A model generated the notes under the pieces. That model saw nothing but the letters and a program-made list of their open reading frames with translations, had not been told where the DNA came from and did not search any database. From NCBI GenBank assembly GCA_019722365.1, contig JADFUC010001522.1:24452-88451 (forward strand): 64,000 nucleotides of DNA. Reading direction: 5' to 3'. Shown one piece after another: positions 23,051 through 34,059 of the stretch. Within the stretch, counting starts at the first letter, position 1. The number at the start of each line of letters is the position of its first letter. The position numbers were made by a program, and so were the translations under genes. The stretch is from Lithospermum erythrorhizon (lineage: Eukaryota > Streptophyta > Magnoliopsida > Boraginales > Boraginaceae).

Positions 23051-24170
23051 ATAGAGGAAGATGTGATTCCCCAAATTTGAGAAAGTTGAGGAGATGCCTT
23101 GAGCCATTAATGGTATTGCGGGGAGAGAGATGTTTCTCGTGATTAAAAAAACTTGATTAGAATACATGCACGTAGAAGGATGAGCGAGTGAGAAAGAGGT
23201 GAGAGATGATATTCCAGTATAAAGTCTATTGTTAAGACTAGGGTGACCAAAGATACGGGCTAGGTATCGAGGGAGAGATTTTCCGTAGAGGTTTCAAAAG
23301 GAGGAGGTTTTTGGATAAAGAAATGAAGTTGGCATCGATGTTAGAGAATCAACCCAATGACCTCATTTTATGACCAATAGCATCAAAATCAAAAAGCAGT
23401 AAAAGTTTTCTTAATCTAAATTCGCAGTATTAGAAGCACAAATAGTTTCCTGAAATAAAGAAACAAATACTCCGAGGTCTAAATTACGTGAGGCAGCTAA
23501 AAGTTGAAGCTGTATTTTTTAAGGACTCCTATATTCATCGGTCAAAATTTACAATCTATTATGAGATGGACTAATATTATAATGATATTGAATAGAAGTT
23601 TCTTAAATATATGAACTATTATAATAATAGTATTTATTTCTTTTAGATGTAATCTCGTAATACACTTTATTGTTATGATTTTCATTGATTAGTAATAACT
23701 TTTAAAAAGTATTCAACTAATAGTTTGCATTTTAAAAATAAATTATTTATTTTAAAAAGTATTGGACTAATAGTTTACATTTTAAAAATAAATTTATTGG
23801 ACTAATAATCTAAATAAATGCTATAAATTTCTGGAATTAGGAAACCAATATTTTAAAGAATTTTGATATTATCAAATCATTTCAAGTAATTCAAGGGCTG
23901 AAGTAAGAAAACAGAAAAGTTTTCCTATACCTAAAGCGTTAAATAGTGTTCTTAATGTTTATTAGCTATCCGAATCAATTTGGTATAACTTGATGATAAA
24001 TAAAATATTCATTCATAATGGTTTCAATGTCATATTCGACATTATAAAGTAAAAAGAAAAACATTAATTTGGTGATAACTATTTTAGCGAGAAAATGGAA
24101 GGGTATAATCACTTATAAAATGGAAGGGTATAATAATCAATAACATATTAGATTTTAGGGCAAAAAGCCA
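23050..24170. other. AT-rich spacer; nothing recognised
   Basis: No gene or clear repeat structure apart from a short tandem-like repetition of TTTTAAAAAGTATT..ACTAATAGTTT.CATTTTAAAAATAAA at about 23698-23795 and two copies of TGGAAGGGTATAAT (24091-24133). Confidence 0.45.
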
Positions 24171-24174
24171 CAAT

Positions 24175-25340
24175 CATAAATACATGTTTGTAGTTGAGTT
24201 ACAGTTATTATTGCGTTTGAAATGTCTTTGTTAAATCGCTTATGTTTCAATAATGCGCAAAAATGGTGTAGTCTTGGGAATAGTTAAGTTGATGGTAGCG
24301 TGGTAGCGCGTATTTTGGTAATTTTTTTAAATGAATGAGGCGCTATTCATCCTAGCGTTTGCACCGAGGATTCGGATTCGTCAGCGTTTGAAAATGTCGG
24401 CGGTAATCGCTCGAAGTTTAAATAACGGAAAAAGTGGTCCAAGTGTGATATAATCCGTTAAGTTGCTACTTTTTTATCACGTGACTATCATATATAGATT
24501 TAGTCTTGAAGATTTTCTTAACAGCAAATATCCAACTAGAAGAACGAAATATCAAGCACGGCGTTTCATTTGCATTATCCAAATATGTATCGATGCTAAG
24601 TTACATATAAGAATGTTATTACAGTTTGAAAGGTTAGGAGTAATGAAAAGTGCTTTATTGTAGTTGTAAAGTATCTTTTTGTTGTTGTTGATGTATAACT
24701 TTTTGATTTTTATATTGTAGTTCCTACGTCCCCTGAGAAATGATTGTCCGGTTTGAGTTTTTTATGATTTTTATTTCTAATTTTTCCTTCTTTAAGTTGC
24801 TTTATTTTTGAGTACGTGATTAACATGTGACTAAATTAGAAAGAAAAAATCATAAAAACTCAAACTAATATTCTTATATGTGAGAGCTTTTCATTGATAC
24901 ATTTGGATAATCTGAAATGAAATGTAGATACATGTATTTATTTTATTCTTAGTTAGATCTTTACGTTAGAAAAAGCTTTTGAAGATTAAATACATATATG
25001 ATAGTCGCGTGATAAAAAGTAGCGGCTTAGCAGTTATATCGCGGTTGGAGCATTTTTTGGCCATTATTTAAACTTGAGTGATGAACAAGGGCGTTTTGAA
25101 GGTGTGTGATGAGCTGGGCCTGGTCTGGCTTGTGTGTGATGAATGAGTGCATACATCAATTTTTTTTTAAAAATTACTGAAAATCTGCCAAAGTAATTAA
25201 ATGTAGTCACGTGACAAATCAACTAGCAGTTAAAGATCACGGAAGAGAATGAAATTTTGCGAATTATTGAAGCGTAAGTGATGAATAAGGGCGTTTTGAA
25301 AACGTGGTGACAACTGAAACACCAATAAACATGTATGATG
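24175..25340. mobile_element. Foldback (long palindromic MITE-like) element, about 1.17 kb
   Basis: The two halves are imperfect reverse complements of one another. ATACATGTTT at the left end pairs with AAACATGTAT at the right end. TTTTTATCACGTGACTATCATATA (24471 onward) pairs with the strand opposite TATATGATAGTCGCGTGATAAAAA (about 24996-25019); TTATCCAAATATGTATC pairs near 24905, and GTTTGAGTTTTTTATGA (24753) pairs with 24850-24866, close to the centre. No coding capacity. Flanks do not show an obvious target duplication. Family not named; Mutator-like long-TIR MITEs and foldback elements look like this. Confidence 0.75.
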
Positions 25341-25344
25341 GAGA

Positions 25345-26620
25345 CAGAAACTTTTCTTTTCATTGAATTAGACTAGAATCGTTGTCTTACTTAGTTTCGT
25401 TTTAACTACAAATTACAAGGTATAAAGTGGAAGGGTATAATAACCAATAAGATATTTGATTTTATGATAAAGTTGATTGATGGTAATACTCCCCTCCGTC
25501 TGTGATGTCATCCCCAGCTGAAATCTTTTATTAAAATCTTAATTGATTTTACTATTTCTAAAGAGATAAAATTATCAACTTTGAATGAAATAAGAATATT
25601 AGAAGGCAAAGCTTGATGATGTTAGAGGAAATTTGTTAAAACTCCCGATGTAAAATTGCGTTAGTAGCGTAAATGATCAATTATTGTAATGAGCAAAGAA
25701 ATTTACAATATAATGATGACCAACATTGATAGAGTATAAAACTAAGAGACCTAAGTCCTAAAGAGGTAATATGTGAGACCCAGTTGACATTTTGGATAAA
25801 ATCGGGATTTGAATGTCTTTCACCCTAATAAATTACACAATAAATAAAATTCATTGATGAGTTTCATCAATGTCTAAGTATTAGCTTCATAAAAGTATAA
25901 TGACTCAATAATTTATAGGTGAGAGTATTAACACTCATATTTATCTGACCAATAATTGCTTTCATTTTCTTCATAAAAAGAAAAGTAATATTTCCGATAA
26001 GCACCTATAAGGTGCATTTTATAACGGAACCTTGAAAGATGAAGGCTAATATGGTAATAAAATGATAATTCTTTCACTAAAAATATATTATTATAAATTG
26101 TAAAAGATGACCTAACTATGATAAAATGTGTTATAAATCGCTATAATAAAATTTTAATTATGAAATTTACTTATATAGTTAATAATTTGCTTATTTATTT
26201 AACTCTAAATTTTTAAAATATAAATATTTACGAAAGTCTAAATGTTTGAAACATAGATATTACGTGCAATGCAGTACATCTTACTGATGCAAAGAAAATT
26301 TGGATTTATGAATAAACAATAACTGATATTACTTGATGCATAAAATTCCATCAAGGAATACATCATGAATGAATCTAGAGCTTGCTGCTATATAAAGAAC
26401 TAAAAGAAGTTCCAAATTGACTGTTAAACTCCCTAAAGATCCTACTAAGGCAAATTCAGACTGTGATAGACGTGAAAGAAGTTGAATATGCATTGAATAT
26501 CTCAAATACAGACTGTTATAGACATCCCAAACATTGTTTCCTCCAAACTTACCAATAAACAAACAATAACATACCTCTATAAACAAACTGTAAACCACAC
26601 ACAGTTCAAATATCACAAAT
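25345..26620. other. AT-rich spacer
   Basis: No gene recognised. TGGAAGGGTATAATAACCAATAA at about 25430 repeats the sequence just left of the foldback element (24120), so part of the target was already repeated. A minus-strand open frame at 26329-26616 has no recognisable product. Confidence 0.4.
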
Positions 26621-26639
26621 GATAGTGTCGAGGCAATGT

Positions 26640-26800
26640 TTAGCCTATGGTTTATTTAGACCATCATTATGACCCAACGTCTCTGAAGAGGATCCCTCCT
26701 AACGAGGTAAGGGAGATTGAATAGTAGGCAGCCTTACCCCTGTGATAACGGAGAGGTTGCTTCTGAAGTAACCCAAGAAGTACTATCAAATCATATACGG
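26640..26800 (-). mobile_element. SINE-like fragment, minus strand
   Basis: On the minus strand the sequence reads AGCAACCTCTCC...ACAGGGGTAAGGCTGCCTAC, closely resembling the body of tRNA-derived plant SINEs (the stretch after box B). It ends with a block rich in CTCCCTTACC. A- and B-box promoter parts and the tail were not clearly seen, so this is a truncated copy. It lies 160-320 bases beyond the stop codon of the CIP7-like gene and may fall in its 3' UTR. Confidence 0.5.
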
Positions 26801-26962
26801 AGTACTAATAATGTAAAGATCCATGCAGGTACCATGCCGCCTTTCTCACACCTCAAGTATTCACGTTATTAATAAATGGCTGATTTACCAGTAACATGAC
26901 GACTGATGGATACCACATACCTCATAAAACTGGGATAAAATATCAATGTTTTTATGTTCTTA

Positions 26963-27148
26963 TCACTTAGCAGAAACTGGTTTAGAACCCAATCTTCTGG
27001 TTTCCTGCATCATGGAAGTTGCAGTCTTGCTTCTGCCAAGCACTTTCTTAGATGCAGCAGAACCTACACCACCAGAAGCACTTCTTTCAGCAATTCTCTT
27101 TTGTCTCTCAAGAACTAATTCCTCCATTCTTTTCCGAGTCTCTTCTTC
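26963..27148 (-). CDS. CIP7: Last exon of the CIP7-like gene
   Basis: 186 bp, acceptor ATTTCACAG, stop TGA at 26963-26965. It encodes [20 protein letters not shown] then [16 protein letters not shown], a basic coiled-coil tail that is typical of the family's C-terminus. The preceding intron is only 81 bases. Confidence 0.88.
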   Translation of the reverse strand, partial: EEETRKRMEELVLERQKRIAERSASGGVGSAASKKVLGRSKTATSMMQETRRLGSKPVSAK

Positions 27149-30100
27149 CTGTGAAATAAGAAAAACCAAAATAATATATCAGTAAGGGTTCCAGGAGATC
27201 GATATAATAAGCCATGATATCCATTTTACCTTATCGACTTTGCATTTTGGATTCGCTAGCCTACTTATAGAAGATGGTTTCTTGCCTAGGTGTGAACTGT
27301 TAGCTAGGCCTCTTGAAATTGTTCCTTGCAACAGTCGAGATCTTGCCTCTTTTCCTGAAGTCTTCAAAGCCTTCTTACCATTTGTTCTCTCACTGTCCAC
27401 AATGGGTTTTTGTTCAGTATTTGTTTCAACTGAATTTCTTTTGTCAACTTCAGTGAAAGAAGTTTCAATCCCATAATCCATTTCTGGTGTCCAGGAATCA
27501 GAAGATTCTATTACAGAATCTCGTGCAAGCATCACACAAAGATCATCTGGTTCCGGGAGTGGTTGGGGAGACTTCTGGCTGCATGTTTCAGGTGGAGGGG
27601 CCATAGTAAAGCCTGACTCTGACTCCATGATAACATCAGATCTCCACTCAGATTCATATTGACCATCAAGTGATTGATGAGACTGAACCATGAATGAATC
27701 ATCAATGGAAGCCCTTTTGTTAGCTTCCACTAGGTTACTATCTTTTGCAGATGGAAAAGTGTTACTCTCATCCAATATTATTTGTTTAGCCTCCTGAATA
27801 TCTGTATTGTCAGCCTGATTGACAATGAACCAGTCTTCACGGTTTCCATTTCTGATTAGAGATGAATCAGCTGAAGGGTCAGCTGTCATTCTCCAGGGAC
27901 TGCTAGCAAAGTCTTCAGATTTTTGTGAGAATGCATATTGTACATCCCCATAATCCTTCGTCCTCATACTTGAACGCCTTTCCTCAACATTTGTAATATT
28001 TATCACATCAGTCTTACCATCATTGTATCCATCTCTCTGAGTTTCAATAACTGAAGCATCAGATGTTGAATGTTGGATCTTGACTTTCCCTGTTTCAAAC
28101 CCCATGATTGGAGCCCTTTCAAATGTATTATCCTCATGAGAACTACTTACTGCAAGTGGACCCTCCACATCCAGAGAATTTTTCTCCTGTACTTCGTTAG
28201 GATGCGACTTCTCTTGCCTCATCAGAATATTCTGGAAAGCATTCCAGTTCTCATTTTTCTCTCCTCCCCGTCCATGATCAGATTTATCATCTGCTCCGTC
28301 TTGAACACTTGATTTGCAATTCCGTCCATTCTTCTTTTTATTCGAACCCGATTGTTGTTGTCTCTTGAAAGATGAAACTGCATCAACTACTTCTTGTCTG
28401 ATGTCATCTTCATCAAGTTCTGCAGTTCCATCTGAATAGGATCCTTCAGAGGTATCATCCATTTCACCATTCCTCTTATTGGAAGTAATGTAATTGATAT
28501 TCCGGATGACTACAGTTTTTGAGGATTTCTTCTTCTTTCTGAGAAGTGCTCTCTCATGTTGAGAATGCTTTTTGTCATGTTTCCCACTTTCATCTGTATC
28601 TGTCTCGGAACCTGAGATGCCCGATTCACTTTGTTTATCATCCTCAGTCCCACTATCATTCTTGGATTTTCCTTTTTTCTTTGATTTGTGGGACTTCCGA
28701 GTAAATCCATTGATTCGACCATCAACTGGCCACCGAACGTGCTCTGGATAGTATGGAGATACAGGATGAGCACCAGAGAAAGGATAAGCTGGGTATGGTG
28801 GAACTTGTTGCATTGGATTCTGGAAGTTGTACATGTAGTGGGGCACCTGGTTTGCCCATGGCATTTTCATCTGAAATTCTGCTGCAGTTGCTGGTGGTGG
28901 GCTATTATCTGCAGATCAAAATTATACATGATTAATAAAACTTTAGGCATTGTTGTATTTCACATTCAAATATCGGTGACAAGATTTACTTGCAGGGACC
29001 AACACAAATGACTTCAGTTACAAGAGTCGCATAGTCAGCCCTTCAATCAATAATTTAACACCTCTACTGGACTGCGTGAGACATATGTCAACATTTGGAA
29101 TGTGCTAAAAGACTACGATGCATAAATTACAAAATCCAATGTGAATGAAAGATTTGCTCCCTCAATTCTTTATACTTTCTAAATTAAAGGAACTGACTAG
29201 TTTTTGCGGATCTTGGTAATGAAACTAGTGTTTTCTTGTGCAGGTATTTTTACATTACAATAAAACACTCTCATTTGATGTTCTTTAAATAAGAATAACA
29301 CAAGAGAATAATGGATATAGAGCTAGCATGAGTTACTAAAAGCTATTCATTGTGAGTTCTCAGAAGGAGAATTTTTTTCACTATCAGCTCTTGAAATTGT
29401 ACACTAGATATAGTACTCTACTCTTATTTATTAAAGAGCACTGGTATGAAAGGAAGAACTCCATATTATATCATTCATTTTACTGAGTATCGACGTGAAG
29501 TAGGAATATATCTGCAATGGTAGCTTTATCTGCAGTCAAGATATCTGAAGAAGCATTGTTTTCATTATTATCAGATGCAAGTGTGATTCCTGAAGCTCCT
29601 GCATATGAGAACATATTTGGAGGGAAAGCCTCCATTGCGGCTATCTCATCCATCCATCGAGCATCTTTACACTTGAGCAAGTAAAGATCCCTGAAACCAA
29701 CACATGCTTCCCTACAAAAAAAACAGAGTTAATAAAGGACACGACATGCATCATAACTCACTATGCACATCCTGGGTGCAAGAAAATTCCTGACACCCCA
29801 TAACGGCTCCTTCTTGTTGTAACTCCACAAATGCAAGACACATGAACACGTTTACAAATATTAGAAAAAGGTGAAGTAAACTTTTCGAAGAATAGTAAGA
29901 AATACGAGGAGAATGTTGGAAGTTCAATATTTCCAGATGAAAAACTGGTAAAAAATACTTTCCCTTAGTCCAATATGTGTCTTGTTATTTACGCCATGTA
30001 AATCTCTCATAATCTAATTCTTAGCTTTCTCCTATTTTTATTCTAATAATGTCTCTATGTCGATTCTTTCCAGCTTACTTACAAGCCACCGATTTTATAT

Positions 30101-32295
30101 CCTCAATCTCTTGGATATAATGTGGGCAAATCAAAATGGCCTTGCCAGCTATGGCCGCCACAATCGCACTTCTACCCCTCTAAAGATGAGTTCTCCTTGT
30201 GAGCCAGCTTGGGGAATGCTCTTATAATGTTTCTATGTCAATGATAGTTGCTTCTTAAGAAAACACTTGAAGAAAGGTAACAGTTGAAAATCTGAATCAA
30301 GTATTAGTGTCATTATAAAGTGAGATGCAAAAGTAGTACCTTAGGCGTGTGGCCCCAAAAGCATTCAAGTAAATATGTGATCATCCATATTACCTTGAAC
30401 CCAGCTGCTTTCGCACGAGCAAAAGCCATGGCTTGTTCTTTCAGAAGTAATGCCTTCCGAGTATCCAGGACGTGTTGCAGCCGAAAGCTTTTTAAAATTT
30501 AAGTCAATATAAATGTGATTGCTGAAGAAGATCCTTATACAAATACCACCAAGATACTAAGTAACTTACTTTGAATTTTCTTCAGATGCAACTCCATCAG
30601 CTCCTTCGGCAACATTCTTTGACTAGAATAATCATGAGAATGGATTAGAATCTACTTGTTGAAATAAGCAAGATAAGATAATGATACCTTAGAAGAATCT
30701 CTTGTCGTCTTGGAGGCCCCATCAACAGCTAATGAACTAACTGATAAGAAAGTTTAACATGAGTCAAATGGATTTGCATTATGAATCAGTGCAACATTAG
30801 TCTTGAAAGACTTCCACTTGCAAACACAGAAGAAATGAAACGATAATAATGAAATTGGAATCATGAAGCTGAGTTATTCAAAAGTCAAAATATATTTTAA
30901 TCAAAATTTCATTGTTCTAGCATATTTGAATTTACTACTGGCTACAGTAGTTATGCATAGCCACTCTGATGTCCAGTTAAATTTCCTTTCAATCCGAATT
31001 TCAGAAGCATGTTTTTGAAGATCAATCTCCAAATTTTATAAATCTTCATGATTAGCTTTTAATATCTTATATTGTCTTGTTGTAATCAATAGGCATAAAT
31101 AGGCCTTAAGTAAGCATGTTGAACTAGATGGTACTGGATCCCAAAAATAAACTCTCAGAGAATATAATAAAACAAGGACATGTCTGCACAAGTGTGTTCT
31201 GTATATCAAAAAGGTTTCAGTGATGCAGCATTTTAAAGGATGAGGCATCCATAAAATTCCATAAATAAAGTGTTTATTATACCTTCTATGGCACGCAGTG
31301 CACTTTTACTGCTTGAAATATCATTTGCTTCGATGGACTTGTCAATCTGGGAAATTTCCTGCTCTGTCCGTAGAAATCTCTCGAGAATTTCTGGTGTGCT
31401 AACAAACCTCACAAATCTGGTGAAAGAGAACACACTTTTATGTCACGTGAATAACCAGAAGGCAATATAAAGTTGATTTAGCGAACTTCTTCTGTTATAA
31501 GGAAGCATCAATTACGGAGTCAGCATTATCGAATACAATAATACTTTAAAGCTCATCAATTGTTCATGTTGATGAAATCTTAGATTATACCGAGAAGTCA
31601 TCTACCAATTCCACAATAAAATCAATTGTACAACATCAGAAATATAATGATAAAATGTGAATTATAAAATAGTTTCTAAAAGACAGACACAGAGTCCAAG
31701 CCCCATTGGGGAGATAATCAGCTTGACAAATCATCAAACTAGATGATAGTATTACAAACGACCCTGCTAGTTACACCAGTGGTGTGACTTGTAGTGATAA
31801 CACTGGTGAGTGTTATCTTTAGTATTGGTCAACAAAGCCTATAACTGGACACTAGAAGCATCATTGTAGAACATCAATAATAGCTCATAATTTACAAGAA
31901 AACACATTAATCTCACTTGAATAGATACTAAAGTGCTAAAAAATTCATATTGTTACCTTTGAAATGTGTCCTTAGTGAACCAGAAGGCATCAGGAGTAGG
32001 TGGTCTCAGAGTTATTGAATACCCTCCTTTTAAAATCTGATCTTTAGCATATTTCAAGTGAGCAACAAATGGTTCCACTAACCCAGATGCCACTTTCTCA
32101 CTTTTCCCACCACAAAACACCACTAGATCACATCTTTTTACCATTCCAAAAACACCCAACAACAAAAAAATCAATAAATTATAAATCTTGGAAGCATTGG
32201 AATTCAACATACATTAAGAAACAGAGTAAAATTTACCTTGTTCTTGTTGGAGTGAGATGAAAGAGAGCATAATCAAGAAGGATCATAGCATCCAT
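26963..32295 (-). CDS. CIP7: COP1-interacting protein 7-like gene, multi-exon, minus strand, with a frame lesion
   Basis: Predicted exons (minus): 32237-32295, 31957-32133, 31283-31416, 30688-30740, 30570-30622, 30340-30487, ~29480-29711, 27230-28908, 26963-27148, most with GT/AG edges and consistent phase. N-terminal [20 protein letters not shown] is followed by [18 protein letters not shown] and [19 protein letters not shown], then [14 protein letters not shown], the hallmark N-terminus of CIP7 proteins. The middle has an NLS-like [12 protein letters not shown] and the family motif [11 protein letters not shown]; the C-terminus is [20 protein letters not shown]. Family knowledge: CIP7 is a nuclear protein that binds COP1 and promotes light-regulated genes; orthology is inferred. 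About 900 aa if intact. The exon at 30340-30487 is out of frame, and the join between 29480 and 28908 is unresolved, so this copy may be a pseudogene or contain assembly errors. Confidence 0.85.
27230..28908 (-). CDS. CIP7: Large central exon of the CIP7-like gene
   Basis: 1,679 bp, uninterrupted. Starts after CTGCAG and reads [31 protein letters not shown] and a Pro/Tyr-rich segment (PPYPAYPF), then lysine-rich NLS-like clusters, acidic serine stretches ([20 protein letters not shown]), [17 protein letters not shown] and [20 protein letters not shown]. The rest is low-complexity and serine-rich, ending [11 protein letters not shown] before donor GTAAAATG. Mostly disordered by composition. 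The intact 560-codon frame argues for recent or present constraint on this gene. Confidence 0.9.
29480..29711 (-). CDS. CIP7: Exon of the CIP7-like gene with the W-M-D-E segment
   Basis: Acceptor TTTTTTGTAG at 29712-29713 side. It encodes [20 protein letters not shown] followed by [10 protein letters not shown] and [12 protein letters not shown], corresponding to the conserved R-E-A-C-x-x-F...W-x-D-x-I-x-A-M-x-A-F-P stretch. The frame stays open to a stop at 29480, but I found no donor whose phase fits the next exon at 28908, so a further small exon or an unusual donor is likely. Confidence 0.75.
30340..30487 (-). pseudogene. CIP7: Disrupted exon of the CIP7-like gene (frameshift)
   Basis: It opens in frame, reading [20 protein letters not shown] then [12 protein letters not shown], matching the conserved K-E-Q-A-M-A-x-A-R-A segment. 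It closes in a different frame, reading NAFGATRLR before a good donor and an in-phase next exon. The 148-bp length is one base more than a multiple of three, whereas the neighbouring phases require a multiple of three. Two missing bases, one before M-D-D and one before N-A-F, would explain it. Without correction the protein stops early. Confidence 0.75.
31957..32133 (-). CDS. CIP7: Exon 2 of the CIP7-like gene
   Basis: 177 bp, acceptor AAAAAG and donor AG|GTAACA. It encodes [20 protein letters not shown], then a [13 protein letters not shown] helix and [10 protein letters not shown], ending WFTKDTFQR. The split Arg codon shared with exons 1 and 3 confirms both splice sites. Exon 1 (32237-32295) supplies the first 19 codons. 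Confidence 0.9.
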
Positions 32296-32470
32296 TGCCC
32301 AAACAGAGGATACACTATGGAGAGGGGGAGGGAGAAATAGTAAGATTGAATGAGAATTTAGAACATAGTCACTTGTAAGGAGGTATTTATTTAGTTCGAG
32401 TTCTTGCAATAATAATAATAATAATAATCGAATATTTTTTAACTTGTAATGATAATATTTGATTTTTTTT
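32296..32470 (-). promoter_or_regulatory. Presumed 5' leader and core promoter of the CIP7-like gene
   Basis: On the minus strand a pyrimidine-rich run (TTTCTCCCTCCCCCTCTCC at about 32318-32336) precedes the start codon, as in many plant leaders. TAAATAAATACC (about 32381-32394) is the only TATA-like motif at a fitting distance. Upstream lie an (AAT)7-like run and T-rich DNA. No transcription evidence is available. Confidence 0.35.
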
Positions 32471-33980
32471 TTTATATTAAGAAAATGAATCAGAATTTTG
32501 GGATGAGGTATTGCATGTTGGTTTGGAAAGAATTGAGGTAGTGCATGTTAGTGAACGTGAAAGATTATTCAATGGTTTTTGGATCTGAATTCTTAACTGG
32601 AAATTGAAGAAAGCCAGCTGGGAAATGATTAAGCATACCCCATGTGGTGATATAAGTAAATTAAAGTTTTTGGTTGATATGTATAGATAATCCTCCACAT
32701 GCTAAAGATAAAGGCTTTCAAATAAAAAAAATTGTTGAACTTAATAGAACAGGCAACTCTGTGACTTACTTCATACATTCAAAATAGTGGAGTATATATT
32801 AGTAGGTTTTTAAAATGATGGGTTTCGATCATTCACCAAATTGAAAAAAATTGGTGATACAATTGTATTTTCATGATTCCGATAATATTTGAGGTGAGAC
32901 TTTTTTCAAAGTAATTATATAAAACCATAAAAAGTGTATAAGATATAATATAAAGGGGTGCCTTCTACATACATTTTTACCTTGGAAATAGGTTTGACCG
33001 AACATTCATTAAAGACTTAAGAATTTTCACGATTGCACATGGTTTCGGGATTAACATTTTAATGAAAATATAACAACATAACTAAACCATCTATTGTGTA
33101 GAGATGAGTGATCAAATATATCAGTTTTAAAGATGTGTGATGTAATGGTGAATGTCGACAAATAATTAAGTGCGATGAATCGTGCCTTAAAAATAAAGCA
33201 AATAAAAAAAGATCAATATATATGAAATATAATCTCTTAGTTGGCCTAGGATGGAAATCCATGAGTGTATTTATCCGTCGGCAGATTTAATTGTTTTCTT
33301 ATGGTAGATGAACTTTTTGTGCAATCTCCATCACCAAATGCATGAAATTCAGAAGGTAGCATCAAAAAGAAATAAATAGAGAAATTTTTAGGTAGCGTCC
33401 AAAGATCAACTTCACAATCAAGATAGATTGTTTACTAATTCAATTTTACAAGTGTGATTCAACTGGCGAAAATATTTTAAATGTATTATTTAAACCTTTT
33501 AATCTTTCAAATAGCTACTTGTAGACATTTTTCGAGCACCGAATTCTAATTTAATAGTTAAACTTAAGGGCAAAACATGAAAACGTCATTTTTAAAATAA
33601 CAAATATTTAATTGGATCAATGTTTAATAATCAATTTTAATTAATTAAATTAAAAAAATACATTATCTTCAATCCCAACACATATTCTGCACTTCTCGAC
33701 ATTTCATCAATCCAATGAACACGTTATCTATACGATAATAATGAAATAATTTTGTGATTCCACTCATTTTTAGTTTATAATTTTGTTACTACATAAAAAT
33801 GGAAGAGAATGAAAATTTCATACTTGCATTTACTACAAGCCAAATATTAAATATTCAATGGTTAATTTCAATTATTTCAGAAAATAATTTATCGAAATCC
33901 CAATACCTGTGATATGACTTTATCATTATTTGTTAATCGAAACTAAAATTATTAGTAATTAAAATCTTTTATGATTCAAA
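32471..33980. other. Intergenic AT-rich DNA
   Basis: No open frame with recognisable product and no clear transposon ends. Confidence 0.5.
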
Positions 33981-33985
33981 GGATG

Positions 33986-34045
<60 letters not shown>
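33986..34045. repeat. (TAA)20 microsatellite
   Basis: Perfect ATA/AAT trinucleotide run of about 60 bases, continuing imperfectly to 34053. Shorter AAT-rich runs recur at 34408-34430, 34470-34530 and 34540-34565, so the whole 33.98-34.57 kb stretch is AAT-rich. Confidence 0.97.
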
Positions 34046-34049
<4 letters not shown>

Positions 34050-34059
34050 TAATTTACCA

